DNA of 64,000 nt from Plazaster borealis (lineage: Eukaryota > Echinodermata > Asteroidea > Forcipulatida > Labidiasteridae): assembly GCA_021014325.1 (NCBI GenBank), contig CM037461.1, forward strand, positions 23,855,376 through 23,919,375, read 5' to 3'. Both the position numbers and the translations under genes were made by a program. Position 1 is the stretch's first letter; each line of letters starts with the position of its first letter. The notes beneath the pieces were generated by a model. That model saw nothing but the letters and a program-made list of their open reading frames with translations. It was not told where the DNA came from and searched no databases. Positions 1 through 12,700 of the stretch are shown here, piece after piece.

Positions 1-233
1 AGACATCCTCTGCTGTAAAGTAAGAAAACAATCTTATCATTGAGCAAAAAACTTAACTATAATTGCTTCTCATCACCCAGGGGTAAATGGGTACCTGTGA
101 GGGCAGAGATGGTTCTTGTGATTGATTTAGCTTACTGCGCTACATACTTGGCAGCACAGGCTGTATACTCCCAAGGGAGCTGAGATGGTTAAAGGAATGA
201 AATAAATGGCTCAGTGACCAGAGGTAATATTGT
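1..233 (+). mobile_element. SINE body and tail (truncated by window edge)
   Basis: Matches the non-tRNA part of the SINE at 26403-26870: ATAATTGCTTCTCTTCACCC-type segment, GGGTACCTGTGAGGGCAGAG, TGCGCTACATA, then GGGAGCTGAGATGG and AATAAATGG. It lies in the NCAPD3 intron preceding the first visible exon. An (ATT)n microsatellite follows at 282-305. Confidence 0.75.
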
Positions 234-332
234 TTGAAGCGCAATGATCATTCTTTGGAATTGCGCTTTACAAGAGACGATATTATTATTATTATTATTA
301 TTATTTCTAATTGACCATGTTTTTGACTACAG

Positions 333-3300
333 GAGATCAAACTGGCTTCGCTGCGATCCAAGGCGCCCTCTGATATTGATGACCGGATGGAGATGGCCGA
401 AGCGGTCATCAATCAAGCTAAGACCAAGCTGATTACTCAAGTAGTCAAGCAGAATATGATAGAGAACACCGTACCAATCGTCATCTCACTCAAGCATAAC
501 GTAAGAACAACACTGTCAATTTTTACTATTAAAGGGGAGGTCTCGAGTTTTTTACATTTTTAAGGTCGTTCATTGAGTACTAATTTTTAAGACCCCCTTC
601 TCCCAACCAAAGTGGCACATTTTTGTGCTTGTCGGTATTGATGCACATTAACTTTTACAAATGGCGACCCCCCAAAAATAGGTCACAATAGCACCCTCAT
701 ACATTCTGAAAACTGTTGGGCCGTGCGATCTTTGATTTTTCATTCTACAACTATTTTTCTGGAGGGATTTATACCTTGCGAGTGAAATAGTTAATATAAT
801 AATGCATAGTAACACCACGATAACACATGATTATTGTTGTAAATTGATTATTCGTTGATTTTGTATGATTATTTAATCACTTGTTTATTAATTTATTATT
901 TATTGATTATTATTTATCATAGCTTGAGAAAGCTCGTTCCCCGACCCTTCGACACCTGATGCTCTACCTCAAACAGCTGATGAAAGATTACCGCAACGAG
1001 GTCAAAGGTCAGTACAGAATTTCACCAAATTATTCATAGAGGTCTTTACTAAGGAAAAACTGCCTTGCCCTATACAAGAAGTATAAGGCCTGCAATGCAT
1101 TTATTGACGTCTTTTCAGAGAGTTACTATACAAAGTACTGCAGTACCCACAATCTGAATAAATCAAAGTAGAACAATGAAAACATTCCTGAGGAACAGGT
1201 GTGTTACAAATATGTCAATTAATTTGTTCTTGGTTTTTTATTTTAGATATCCTAGCAGCTGATCGTCAGTTGGCAACAGAGATTGAGTTTGATCTGAGAC
1301 GGTTTGATGAGGAGCAGATTCAGGCAGCTAAGAAACAGCAGGCAGCATCTATCGCTGTAGCCTCACCACGCCCACGCAGCAAACCTGCCACGCCCGTTGC
1401 ATCACCTAGGAATGTGAGACTACAGTTTATTGTCTTTGTTTAGATTTACTTGAGAAAAGAGAAGAAACACAATTTTGTCGATATCTTTGTTCGGGGGTGC
1501 CAGTCAGAAGCCATGCAACCGTTAGCTGCCGTGTAGCCAGAGATCACACCCAAGTTTACGAGACAACATTTTTATTTGTTAAAAGATACTACGCAGTGAG
1601 GTATTCGTAAGCCATTGAAAAACAAAAGACCGCCGGACTTGTCCAATTATGAGTTTACTGGCCCAACGCTAAAATCACCGCGGTCTTACCATCCAGTCTT
1701 CATTTCGATCACGGTCACTGCTTGCCCCTAACCAATAGGAGACTTTGGAACCCTAGGTGGCAGCAGACTTACCAGGTAAATTTCCATTGTTTACGTAGTT
1801 CTGAGCATGCGCACATTACCGAGAACAATGGATTTACCTGGTAAGTCTGCTGCCACCTAGCGTCTCAAAAGTCCCCCATTCCCTATCCAGATACTGCAAA
1901 CCCACTCCTGGCACCCACCTAAATATAGTAGATATAAACCCTACCCTTGTAAGTCAAGTTTTTTCCTCTTTCTTCATCCACCTTAAGACGCCTGTGGCAC
2001 AAGCCTTGCTCTCCCCAGTATAGTAGGATAGAGCAGACTTGAACCCTACCCTTTTAAGTCAAGTTTTTTCCTCTTTCTTCATCCACCTTTAAGACGCCCG
2101 TGGCACAAGCCTTGCTGTCCCCAAGATCTGTCTCAAACTGCTCCCCAAGGATCATCCGGACTCCTCGTCCAGGTGCAGTGGACACGCCCCCGGCCACGCC
2201 CAAAGTGCCTGATGGAGAAGACGTCTATGCATTCCCAGCTACACCTATCGGGAACAACAGGTACTTACTGGGATGAGAATTGTTAGACTTTCATCTAAAT
2301 TCAGACCTTTTTATGTGACAAAAAGTAGTGCTATTTTCCCAGACAAAAATAAGTCATGCTCTTCGATGTACATCTCTATCACTGTGGATACCATTCCCAG
2401 AAGCTCCTTGGAATCTATAACTCCAGGGGTTACAAGGCTTGAATTTGGGGGGGGGGGGAATCCACTAGACCGCAGGACTTGTAGCTCAGAATCTTTACTG
2501 GACCGGGATTTTATTTACAAGACCAGAATCAAAATGAGAAGAGACTAGAATCAAAATGAGAACACAGTTTTATCGTCTAAACTGTTGTATTTGAACAAAC
2601 ACTAACAGAAGATTTATCTCTTCTGTCTTAAGGGTGATACTTAGCAGAATTTTGAATTTTTTTGTGAGACTCAACATTTGAACATCATTCTTTTGAGACT
2701 TGAGATGTAGCAAAAGCCGTATGCCGTAGCTGCCAAAACTCAGACACGGCCAATGTGAATACACCAGTCATAGAAGACCCTAAAAGCTTGAAATATTTTG
2801 GACTCATTTTGTTTTCCAGACCAATATCTCTGGCTGCCCAAGCGATAGTGAATTCTGCTCGCCGGGCCATAGCTTCAGCCAAACGGCACACTCCCATCAA
2901 GTCAACAACCTCTAAACCCCAACATGAAGACAAAGGTCATAACCTTCAGAGTAAGGAGAGGTCACCTTTGAAGGAGCGGACGCAGGAGAACCAGAGCAAG
3001 GTGAGGAGTTGTGGACATTTGGAGTGCTCTGTAACTGTCTTGATAAATTAATCGTAGGATATTGTTGTTGGCATAGTGTTTTGACTGATGAAATGAATAC
3101 ACAGAAACTGTTGAATTATTTAGATGCACTAACCACATTCAGACATGGACTTTCATCTTTGAGAGGGCAAGGCCATTTTCATTTTGCAAAGGGCACTTCC
3201 AGTTGAAAGTCTTTAAGTCTCTGGGAAACTTTTGAAGGGGCACCAAGACCAGGGGCAACAGAGGCCATGGCGTTGTCATTTTGTGCAGTTTGTATAATGT

Positions 3301-5163
3301 GGTGAATGCTGGTCTTTTTTCAGTAGTGGACCGTTCCTTCTTTCTCCTCTGTCATACAACGGGAAAGATCACTTCATAACCTGATAAACTATTCCGATAA
3401 CTGATAATCCTATTTTACTCAGACACCAACCCGTCCAGGTGTTCGTGGTCGAGCCATCAGCACTCCCGATCAGACCATCTCTAACATCACCTTCCATGCG
3501 CCGATGGACCTCAGTGCCATTCCTACTCCTTCCCCAATCCCAAGCTCTCTACCGATAAGAGTCTTCAGTGAGGTGGACCCAAAGAAAAGTAAGAACAACC
3601 CGTTTGCTTTAGTTTCTCCCTTCAGAATATTCATTTTGCATTTGATAGCTCACCCTTAACACTAGCTTGGCGTACATTGTCTAGGAAAAACTGCTATGGG
3701 CTTGTACACACAGGCATGACATTCTTCCTACTTTAATCTGATTTCCGATTTGATTTTATTTTTTTTAGAAAAATCAGGAAATTTTTTATTAAGTGTCAAT
3801 TCATATTACTTATTTTTCTTTAAATGTTTGTACTTCATTTTTGTGGTCTTTCTTATATCAATTTGTATTGTTTGTTTTCTCTTTTCATATTATACTCGGT
3901 ACATTTATAATCTTCATTTTATCTTTAACATATGGGCTTATTTTCTATTTGTCAGTTGGAATTTAACTAAATTCATGCGCAGAGTAATTAACAAAAATGC
4001 TTAATTAGCCAGTTGGTGACTGGTATGGTAAGTGATTATTAAATAGCCGGAAAAGATTATCGAAACCTCTACCATGTATACATATATAGGTCAGCCTTTG
4101 TACTCAATAAAAAGTTCCTACTTTTGTTCAAGGGCCAAATATCATCCCTGTAAATACCACTTCTCAATTTGCCCTGTGGGCTGATAAAAACTGAGCAACC
4201 TACTTGTTTATAATGCTCAATATTTTTTCCTTTTCAGATGTGAATAATAATTTTGTTAAATGTGTTAATTTATTGTTGAGTGTGTGAATGTAACTTCATT
4301 TGACCATTAAACTGGTTGTGATTGCTACCATTAATACATCAGAAAGATATATTTCCGACAGTACATGTTTAAAATCTGGGCTACTAAAACTTCCTGGGGG
4401 CAAGTAAAACACACAGTTTACTAGCTTGGTGGGCTACTTTACAAAAAGTATAAGTAAAACACTCTGTCTACGTAAAGAGGAGGCACTTGACAGAAGATGC
4501 TTGTGAACTCTAGTCTTAAAAGAATGGACACCACTGCCTGGAAGAAGGAGGCAGAGCCTTACGCTCTTCTTCCAGGCACACAACGACTTGTTATGGATGT
4601 TTGTTTTTCATCTTGTTGATCTTGTTCTCAGTTCAAGGAACGCCAAGTTGGACTCCTCAGCTCCAGATTGAAAATCGACAAGATCTCCTTATGATGTTGT
4701 CTCCTGATCAACCGTAAGTCAATAAAAGGCATACTACACGTTTGGTAATTACTCAAAATATATATTGGCATAAAAACTTACTTGGTAACGAGCAACGGAG
4801 AGCTTTTGATAGTGTAAGACATTGTGAGAAACGACTCCCTCTGAAGTAGCGTAGGTTTTGAGAAAGAGGTAATTTCTCACTAAAATACTTTAATTGGTCT
4901 CATATCTTTATCATTCCTGATTCAGGACTCCTAAACCAAGAACATGGAACATCACATCCCCAAAGCCACGCCCTCAAGCCAAGTCAAGGACCAACAGCGT
5001 TCCTACTGATCCAGCGTCCGTCAGGAATGGTGGAGAGAGAGACGGTCAGGCTCAGAAGAGGAAGACTAGACCCAGCACCTCCATTCTGAATCAGAGCAAA
5101 GAAACTGCAGATGGTCAGAGAGGAACACGAACAAGACGAAGCTCACGCTCAACACAGAAGTAA
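333..5163 (+). CDS. NCAPD3: Condensin-2 complex subunit D3, C-terminal part (3' end of gene)
   Basis: Eight exons are seen: 333-500, 923-1007, 1247-1413, 2094-2260, 2820-3000, 3423-3588, 4632-4713 and 4926-5163 (TAA at 5161). All have AG/GT borders and together encode 417 residues in one frame; the 5' exons lie before the window. NCAPD3 is the HEAT-repeat regulatory subunit of condensin II, which acts in the nucleus in chromosome condensation. The first two exons match the conserved end of its helical domain (NMIENTVPIVISLKHNLEK, then SPTLRHLMLYLKQLMKDYRN), followed by DILAADRQLATEIEFDLRRF. From exon 4 on the protein is low-complexity and basic, with many S/T-P sites (TPVAQALLSPR, IPTPSPIPSS, MMLSPDQPTPKPR) typical of a mitotic-kinase-regulated tail, and ends in an Arg/Lys-rich NLS-like segment (QKRKTRP, RTRRSSRS). 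Vertebrate NCAPD3 is about 1,500 residues, so roughly the last quarter is here. Exon 4 has a duplicated acceptor just upstream. The family call is firm; the exact exon 4 and 8 starts rest on frame continuity. Confidence 0.92.
1733..1880. mobile_element. Foldback MITE, GGTGGCAGCAGACTTACC family, copy 1
   Basis: Long inverted arms (GCTAGGTGGCAGCAGACTTA and its complement, then CCAGGTAAAT) surround a short centre containing GAGCATGCGCAC. Flanks CCCTAACC and CCCTATCC form an imperfect 8-bp direct repeat around AATAGGAGAC...GTCCCCCATT. The second copy is at 43250. Confidence 0.75.
1924..2122 (+). repeat. Tandem duplication of the exon 4 acceptor of NCAPD3
   Basis: Two adjacent copies, 1924-2018 and 2019-about 2122, share the polypyrimidine tract, the AG acceptor and the first 30 or so bases of exon 4. 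The downstream copy (AG at 2092-2093) leads into the full exon. The upstream copy (AG at 1986-1987) opens the same reading frame, TPVAQALLSPV, and then meets an in-frame TAG. Using the upstream AG would therefore give a premature stop. Confidence 0.85.
2405..2632. repeat. Degenerate interspersed repeat E (copy in NCAPD3 intron 4)
   Basis: Shares GAATTTGGG, CCACTAGACCGCAGGACTTG, ACAAGACCAGAATCAAAATG and the end AACAGAAGATTTATC...TGTCTTAAG with 48864-49016; a more decayed relative is at 8610-8975. The family is not recognised. Confidence 0.5.
3001..4631. other. NCAPD3 introns 5 and 6, no clear feature
   Basis: Apart from exon 3423-3588 this is unique-looking AT-rich intron. A T-rich stretch lies at 3750-4000. 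A 44-bp hairpin at 4535-4580 (CTGGAAGAAGG / CTTCTTCCAG) stands out. Confidence 0.5.
4725..4893 (-). mobile_element. Family A TTAA MITE, partial, reverse orientation
   Basis: Reverse complement of the distal part of family A (GAAACGACTCCCTCTGAAGT, AGAAAGAGGTAATTTCTCAC). It lies a dozen bases after the donor at 4714 in the last NCAPD3 intron. Confidence 0.7.
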
Positions 5164-5241
5164 TCTTAGAAGTAATCTTGAGAAGATGGAGGAGGAGTGG
5201 AATGTCTGTGGGCTTAAATTTATAAACAGCTAAGATTGATC

Positions 5242-5615
5242 TTAAAGGGAATGTATACCTTTGATTTTTGGAACCGTTCGATTGTTTGAATCCTATATAT
5301 AAATGTAGATATACAATAAAACTAAGCTGTGGTAGCATTTTTTAGATATCGCCGAAAGTTCGGAGTGGTTATGTCCACGCAGGAAGACCAATCTGCAATT
5401 GGAATACACAATCTGAGAAACATTTCTGACAGAAATGCTTCTCAGATTCAAATTTTTGGGGATACAAACTGAGATCTTTTTCCAATACCACATTGCTTCA
5501 AAGTGAAATGATTCTCAAAATGCTTTATACTATCGAAAGCTGCTGTACTTCTAACCCATTAGGTTTTTATTGCCATTAATTTTAAGAGTGATTACCAAAG
5601 GTATACTTCATTTAA
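5242..5615. mobile_element. Family D TTAA MITE in the NCAPD3 3' UTR
   Basis: TTAA at 5242 and 5612. It contains the family core: GGAGTGGTTATGTCCACGCA, AATCTGCAATTGGAATACAC, and the AATCTGAGAAAC heptads repeated in opposite sense. It supplies the AATAAA at 5315. Confidence 0.75.
5315..5320 (+). terminator. Likely polyadenylation signal of NCAPD3 (AATAAA)
   Basis: This is the first AATAAA after the NCAPD3 stop, about 150 bases downstream. It lies inside a TTAA-flanked MITE (5242-5615), so the gene may borrow its 3' processing signal from a transposon. No transcript evidence is available here. Confidence 0.45.
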
Positions 5616-5624
5616 GATGTGTAT

Positions 5625-5812
5625 CACAGACTGCCAACTCTCCCGGATTCTGCAGGAAGTTCCCTGAAAATAAACCAATCTTTCCATGTTCTGATGAACA
5701 AATTTGAAAATCTCCCTGATTATGGAAATTTTTCCCCTATTATGTTGAATGTAATTCTAAGTATCTCCCTGATTGCAAGATGCAAATGTAGGCAGCTCTG
5801 GTATCAATCTTA
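5625..5812. repeat. Interspersed repeat with GAGCTGCC-type ends
   Basis: CTGCCAACTCTC...GATTCTGCAGGAAGTTCCCT...AATTTGAAAATCTCCCTGAT...GGCAGCTCT recurs at 59873-59995. Short inverted ends suggest a MITE. Confidence 0.55.
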
Positions 5813-6124
5813 GTTGCTAAGGAAAGTGTGATGTCACAATACAAATCTCTATGGGGATATTGACAACTCATCTTAAGATGAATCTTAGTGTTTTGCGTAG
5901 GCACTTTGGTTTAAGGTGGAACTGTGGGCCTGTCAATCTGTGCATGGTGCCACATGTTTGAAAGTTGCAGTGAAGGGGGACCTATGTCTAATTTGATAAA
6001 GCTTTTTATTGGTAAGCAATTTTGTTGTGCTTACTATAGCAGAAAAACATGTGTAAGCAGAAGTGTGATTCACAAACGATAGAGGAGATTTGACAGGGCG
6101 TGTTTGCATTCACAATTTCATTTA

Positions 6125-6390
6125 ATTTCATTTATTTTGGTTGTGAAGCCAAGGACTCTCAGAAGAGCGAAATTTTACTAGCCAAGAACCCCCAATGGAA
6201 AGAAAACAAGGAAGGAAGTTTCAGTTTTAAGATGTGGGAGGAAAACCCCAGAGAATTATTCCAGGGAAACTCACGCAATTGGGTAGGGACTGAAAACCCA
6301 ATCCACATAGTGCCCCTGGTGGGATTCGAACCGGGGTCCTAGAGGTGGAAGGCGAGGAAAGATACCACTACACCAACCCGACCATAAACG
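6125..6390 (-). mobile_element. tRNA-derived SINE, minus strand
   Basis: On the minus strand a tRNA-like head (A box GGTGTAGTGGTATC, B box GGTTCGAATCCCACC, 6310-6385) is followed by a body with GGGTTTTCAGTCCCTACCC and GGGGTTTTCCTCCCACATCT. The head continues into SINE body, so this is not a tRNA gene. Confidence 0.75.
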
Positions 6391-6819
6391 TGGATGAATT
6401 CAATTTCTTGTGAAAATACCAGGACAATTTGTTTCTATTTTCTCAGCAAGCAGACACTGTATTCAGCTAAAACTTTCACGTGTGACTTTTATTGTATCTT
6501 TCTTTATATTTTGGCCTAAAACAAACGTTACTGTTACAAAAAACAGTTTATGGCCCTATCTTTAATGGATTAGTCCTCATAAGATTAAGAATTAGTTCAA
6601 TGTAGAAGAACTATAATTTACGTAATTACTGATAAATAAAAACCACGATTCTCTTGTGTTGTATTAATCTCACTTTGATCAAGTTGACATTTATTTTGTC
6701 AAGATTAAAAATAAATCATGTTCTCAAAGAAGAAGTTGTAAACTGCTTGTTATTATTGAGGTACTTTTTTAAAGGTCTTATATTTTTTTATATCCAAAAC
6801 AGGTGTGCATAACATTGTA

Positions 6820-7120
6820 AGGTTGAAAATATAAATGTTCACAGATTTACACATAACTTACATGGTATAGTAAAGATGGTCATGGTGGAAAACTTCCCTC
6901 GTAATATTTATGCCTAAAATGACACAGTTTTTGAGAAATTAGTAAAACAGTAAATTGATCTTGTGAGTCCAAAACATGATGTTTGAAAAAAGTGTGATTT
7001 TTTTTCCCCACTTTTTTGTTTGACTTTATTGCCCCGCTTGAGCTTAACTTTCCACAGGTTTGTTATTTCATTTGATGTTTGGTTACAAGAAGTCAAAACA
7101 AGGAAAGCATTTTATTAATT
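6820..7120 (-). mobile_element. Family B MITE, reverse, partial
   Basis: Shares AAATATAAATGTTCACAGAT and ACACATAACTTACATGGTAT with 54797-55100, and in reverse with 24864-25344. Confidence 0.65.
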
Positions 7121-9149
7121 TTTACAGCTCAGAAAAGACCCGAGCTCATGAATAATTCATTTTGAGGTCATGCCGTATCCACAGACATATTTTTGTTACC
7201 CTTATATTTATTTATTTATTTATTTTGTCTTATTTAACCAGGGTAGTCCCATCAGTTGTCAATGAACTTGGGGGCCGTGGATACAAACAATAAAATACAC
7301 AAGAATAAAATACAAAAGCAGCTAAGAATTACCCACACGAACACATCTAGGAGTAAAAAAAACAAACTTAAACAACACACCCAACCACAAAAAGAGGCGT
7401 TAGGAAAAACAAGAACAACAAGTTAAAAAGTGTGCTTGGACAAAGTACAAAAATGTATATAAAGGACAGACATTCCGGAGGGTATGAGCAAAGGGATTGT
7501 TTAAAAGACAAATGTTAATTTAAAACTTCAACAACAAAAAAGGTACTTGTTACGTTTATTGTAAAACAAATATTAGATAGCCTTGGAAGTTTGTATATTA
7601 ACCTGTTTGGCAAGGCTAATTAGCGGACTTAGTGCACCGATGTATAATGGATTGGGATATTAAATAATTGTCATCTGCAAAGTAAGTCAAGTAATTGTCA
7701 AGAGTTAACTTTAAAAACCTTTCAATTACAAAAACAAGGCAGTGGAATGTGAATGTGTACTCTGTTATGCACATGGGCTTACTTAATGCATTGTTTTACT
7801 GAGCTAATTAGTGGAGGAATTAATTGGGCACCTGAGTTTAATGCTTTAGGATATATAAAAAAACTCGTCTACAAAGACAATTGAAGAGATTGTACATTTC
7901 ACAGGCGAGTTATGAGTGACGGTCGTTGACACAAATATACATTTCGTGCCAGCACCATGTGTTGGGCCCAAATTTAATGCTTTTCAGTCTGGCGTAAATG
8001 TTGTGCGCAGTCTTGGAATTTGTTCAATCCCGAGATTGCGAGTGGTTCGGCCTCGTTTTTATTAACTATCCCGGAAAGTTGAGCGTCCAATCTCGAGATT
8101 GAACAATTTATTTAGCACAATTTTCTGATTGAGCTGGCGATCTTCAGATTGACTAAAATAGATTTGACTGGACTTCATGCATGCTGAAGATTGAACACAT
8201 GGGCTGCGGCCAGCGGTTCACTTCTTCTGCTGCGCTACTGCTAGCTCCTGGCTGCATGGGCCTTTCTTGAGCTCTATTATCTGACAAGAATGCAACTTTG
8301 CGTACACACAAACTCAACGATTGGATTGGGTAAATATTGTTATTTCTAATCTATACACCCCTGTTTAATAAGCACCAAGGCACAAGAGTCTAACACTTCC
8401 TTAAAATTAAGAAAAAACTTCTCTGATCGAGTTGTTTATTTGTTATGTAACAACAACAATGGATTGTTCCTGAAGATTGTTGGATGTCAACAACTTCCAA
8501 GTTCAAACTTTGAACTTGATGTTGTTGGTTGGATCTTTACCGAACTTATTGATCCTTTGAATCAAAGGAAAAATGACATGTTCTGTCAACAAATTGCATT
8601 CACTCCTACCCTAGAATTTTTGGGAAACCCACAAGACCGCAGGGCTTCTTGTATCGTAGTAGGTCCTGTATTTGGGGGGTGCTCATGCAGGCATATAAGT
8701 AAGTTTCACACCACTGCACGTAAAACCCCCTAGACCAAGAGACATTTTAACATTTTCTACCTAACTCTCCCTCTCCTCCCTTCCCTTGACGGAGACAGGT
8801 AACCTTAAGCGTTTAGTTTTTCGCACTCGCACTTGTAATATCAATTCAAAGAAAAAGCTATGGTACCCTGAAAACCGGGGACTGGAGGATACCCTTCTTT
8901 GTAGACCAAAATATTTAGTGGACCGTAATTTTGTGTACAAAAAGACTAGAATTGAAGTAAGAAGAAAAAATGCCTACACAGGTGGTTAATAATTAAACTG
9001 TTGGGCCGTCCCCAACTGTAGCACTCAAAGTGGGACTGGTCCTAACTTAGCCCCATAAATTGGGCCAATCACTTCGTATTCATTGGCCCAATTTATGGGG
9101 CTAGTCCTAACTTAGACCCAGTAACACTGGGGCGCTCTATTCCTTTTGT
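7121..9149. other. Intergenic region between NCAPD3 and MTRF1L
   Basis: 7200-7400 has (TTTA)n followed by AACCAGGGTAGTCCCATCAG and an A-rich tail, which looks like an old retroelement 3' end. A foldback with ATTGTTCAATC arms is at 8020-8115, decayed repeat E at 8610-8975, and a near-perfect palindrome (CCCATAAATTGGGCCAAT) at 9040-9118. No gene is seen. Confidence 0.5.
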
Positions 9150-9518
9150 TTAAAGGAACACAGAACATTGGTTTTTGCTTTTGCTCACAAAACAGCACTG
9201 TATGTAATCATATATATAACATGACTGAAAAACCTAAAGAAGTTTGAGATGATCGGATCTCTGGGTCACGAAAAAAAAAAAAAAAAAAATTACATTACAC
9301 ATTGCATATACAATGCATAAAATAAAATGAATAAAGCGCGATATTAAACAATCGAAATTAATTATTTTATTTATTTTCTCATCAAATAATGCATTCAGAC
9401 AGAAATATTTCTAGGGATGTTTTCTACTATCATCATCATTAGACCGTGTAAGTTTTATGTAAATCTGTGATCTTAAAGAAAATTTTAATTACCAGTTCTG
9501 TATTAAACGTTCCTTTAA
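9150..9518. mobile_element. Family C TTAA MITE, copy 1
   Basis: TTAA at both ends (9150, 9515), termini AGGAACA...GTTCCT. Internal match to 14922-15285 over ATTTCTAGGGATGTTTTCTA and ATCATCATTAGACCGTGTAA. It includes an A18 run at 9271. Confidence 0.85.
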
Positions 9519-9742
9519 ATGTTGACTTCTTCGGTCAAACTACCGAAGAAGTCAAAAAATAAATAAGAGTACAGCGCCTCAGTGACTGGGTTTATTTCCA
9601 ACTATAGTTGGGAAGATTCTTAAGTTGGGACGGAACAGCGTGCTCAGAAAAACACTTTGTTTGTTCTTTTTTCCCCCTTTTCTTTCTAATGTTAATGTGT
9701 GTACTTTATTTGTTTTCTTTGTAGAGAATTTAATGGATTGAA

Positions 9743-12700
9743 ATGATGATGAATCTCTGTAAGACACCGATGGTGTTGATGAGGTGTCTTTGCCCTCAAA
9801 GGACAAGCATCTTGAAATATTTAACAGTGCATCTTAAAAATCATCTTAAAACCAACAATCCATCGTGTTCGAGACTCCGGCTTGGAGCTGAACCTACCAC
9901 CAAGACATGGACAGTTTGGTCCTCTTGGAAGATGCTGTCCACAAAAAGCAACACCTCAACAGTAAACTTTCTATCATCAAGACATTGCTCCACAATGGGA
10001 TTGGTCCCCAGATGTTGTTATGGAACAGACTCAAGGGAAGCAGCCAATGAGGATCTGCTATCAATGAGCAATCCCTCTTTCAAAGCATACCTCCAGCATC
10101 TCACGGATGAATATCAAGAAATTAGCAGACGGTTAGCTGATGAAAAGTCAGTAGATGCGAAGAAGCAAAGGCGGCTGGTGAGGAGACTAGCAGAGTTGAA
10201 CCCGGTGGTTAGAAAAATTGAAGATTGGAATGAGAAAAAGGCAGAACTGGAAGAAATTGAAGAATTAATTTCATGTAGGTACAGCTAAGTTTTCCCCTTT
10301 CATTCAAGTCACTGTCACCCATAGAAATAAAACCCAGAGAGTTTTGAGAAATGAACCAAGAAAGAAATAAAATCCGACATTAATACTGCAAAATCATCCT
10401 TGATTTTCTCAACAACAAAAAAGTGACATCGGCAATATAGATATTAAACAAATCTAGTGTTTGGGTAATTTTGATATAGCAGACAGGGTTTGCCCTTAAC
10501 TTTTTTAGTGACTGGCCAGCAGGACCAGTTAGCTTGTCATTTCACTAGTCCATCAGCTTTTTCACGTGTCCATACGGAAATATTTTATAAGGATGCTTTC
10601 CAACACTGAACTAGTCAGCAGGACCACTTTGAACAAATTTTGACTGGTCTTCGGATGTTTTAACTGGCATTCGGCCAGCGGACAACTGTTAAGGGAGAAC
10701 GCTGTAATCAACAGACCTTAACAGGTCTATGATGCCCTTAGATATTCAGGATCACACGCATGCGACACTAAAGGGACCAGCGAATGATCATCTGCGTCTG
10801 GAATGCCTGTGCAATCCGTTGAACCTTCAGAAGACTTTTTCTCTCTTCACGATTTTCTTCCTTCTTTCTTAAAGAAACCGGGTCGAAAAAGCATTCCTAA
10901 AACGTAATAAGACTTAAATACTCAGACCATTTTTAAACTTCATTGGGATTTATTTTGCAGGTCCGAGTGCCACGTCACAAGACAAGGAGATGAAAGAGAT
11001 GGCTAGAGAGGAGAAAGACGAATGTCTTGAAGACAAACAAACCCTGGAGAAAGACGTGAGTTATTAGACGGACAACATGCTTGTGATTTCTCAGTATTTT
11101 GGCTGCAAGAACAGCATTGAACAGTTTGAATTTTCTGCGTTCAGGCCTTAGTCAAAGTCAAAGTCATTAAAGGCACTGAACACGTTTGGAAATTGTCAAA
11201 GACCAGTGTTCTCACTTGGTCTTGGTGTATCCCAACATATGCATAAAATAACAGGCCTGTGAAAATTTGGGCTCAATTGGTCATCGAAGTTGCAAGAAAA
11301 TGATGAAAGAAAAAACACCCTTGTTGTACAAATTTGTTTGCTTTCAGATAGGAATAAAAACTTCTTGCAAGAAGTTTTTATTATTTTAGTGAGAAATTAC
11401 CTCTTTCTCAAAAACTACGTTACTTCAGAGGGAGTCGTTTCCTACAATGTTTTATACTATCAACAGCTCTCCGTTGCTTGTTACCAAGTAAGTTTTTATG
11501 CTAATATTTGTTTTGAGTCATTACCAAACGTGTACGATACGGACACAGCCGTACTTTGCATCAAACCCTTTTCATAAACTACAATGTTATCTTGTTTTCT
11601 TCTCAGACTACGTTTTCCTCTCCTTCTTACTCCAGATTCTAAGTTTACTCACACCAATCAAGGAGACAGATGATAATGACATCATTATGGAATTCTCAGC
11701 AGGGGTCGGAGGTCAAGAGGCCATGTTGTTCACAGCTGATATGTTCCAGATGTATGAAAAGTTTGCAGCGTATAAGAATTGGTCTTTTGAACGGCTGCAG
11801 TACTTTACCACCGATCTAGGTACCTACCATCATTTTGTGCATTAATATCGTGAAGACCAGCAAGAGTATATTGTTTAAAACTTCGAGATATCAAATCGTT
11901 GCGTGAGAACTATAAGGTCCTTAACAAACGTGATGGACAAAAGGTCGTTAACAAAACATTTTTAAAGCCTATAAAACAATATAATAAAATACAACTATCA
12001 GATATTAATGTTTCCTTATGAAAATCTGAAAATAGATTGTTATAAGGAAACACTAATTTTTGGTTTTTATATTTTATTTACTGTTTTATAACCTTAATTT
12101 TTTTTTTGGTTAACGACCTTTTGTCCATCACGTTTGTTAAGGACCTTATAGCACTGAGCCGACGAAATGCTCTTTTCAGAGCCAACACTCCTCTGCAAGT
12201 TAACTAGTAATTTGTTTATGCAAAAAATAGTTAATGGCCTGACGTTTTGACCCTAGCAGAGTCTTTCTCGAAGGCTAAACATGACAACACAACACACACA
12301 AACAGGAAAGTGTAACAGAAGCGGTCAAACAGCCCCTTCCCTCCAACCCCCCCCCCCATTGTTTACCCCCTTGGTTTTTCTGTGTGCTTTCTGCCTCTCT
12401 CTCTATTCATGTATTTCCACTTGACTGCTTCTGTTACACCAGTATACCTGTTTATGTGTGTTGTGTTGTCATTTAGCCTTCAAGAAAGACTCTGCTAGGG
12501 TCGAAACGACAGGCTATTAACTTTTTTTTTGCATTTATACCCTAGGTCCTTTTGGTTGGTAAGCAGTTTGCAACAGCTATTCTATTTTCTCATTGGTAAT
12601 TTTTTAGTTACTTCCTAAAACTATAATTGTTGCTTTTTCTTTTTCAATTTGCAAGGTGGACTCCGACATGCCACTGTGAGTGTGAGCGGGGAGGGAGCTT

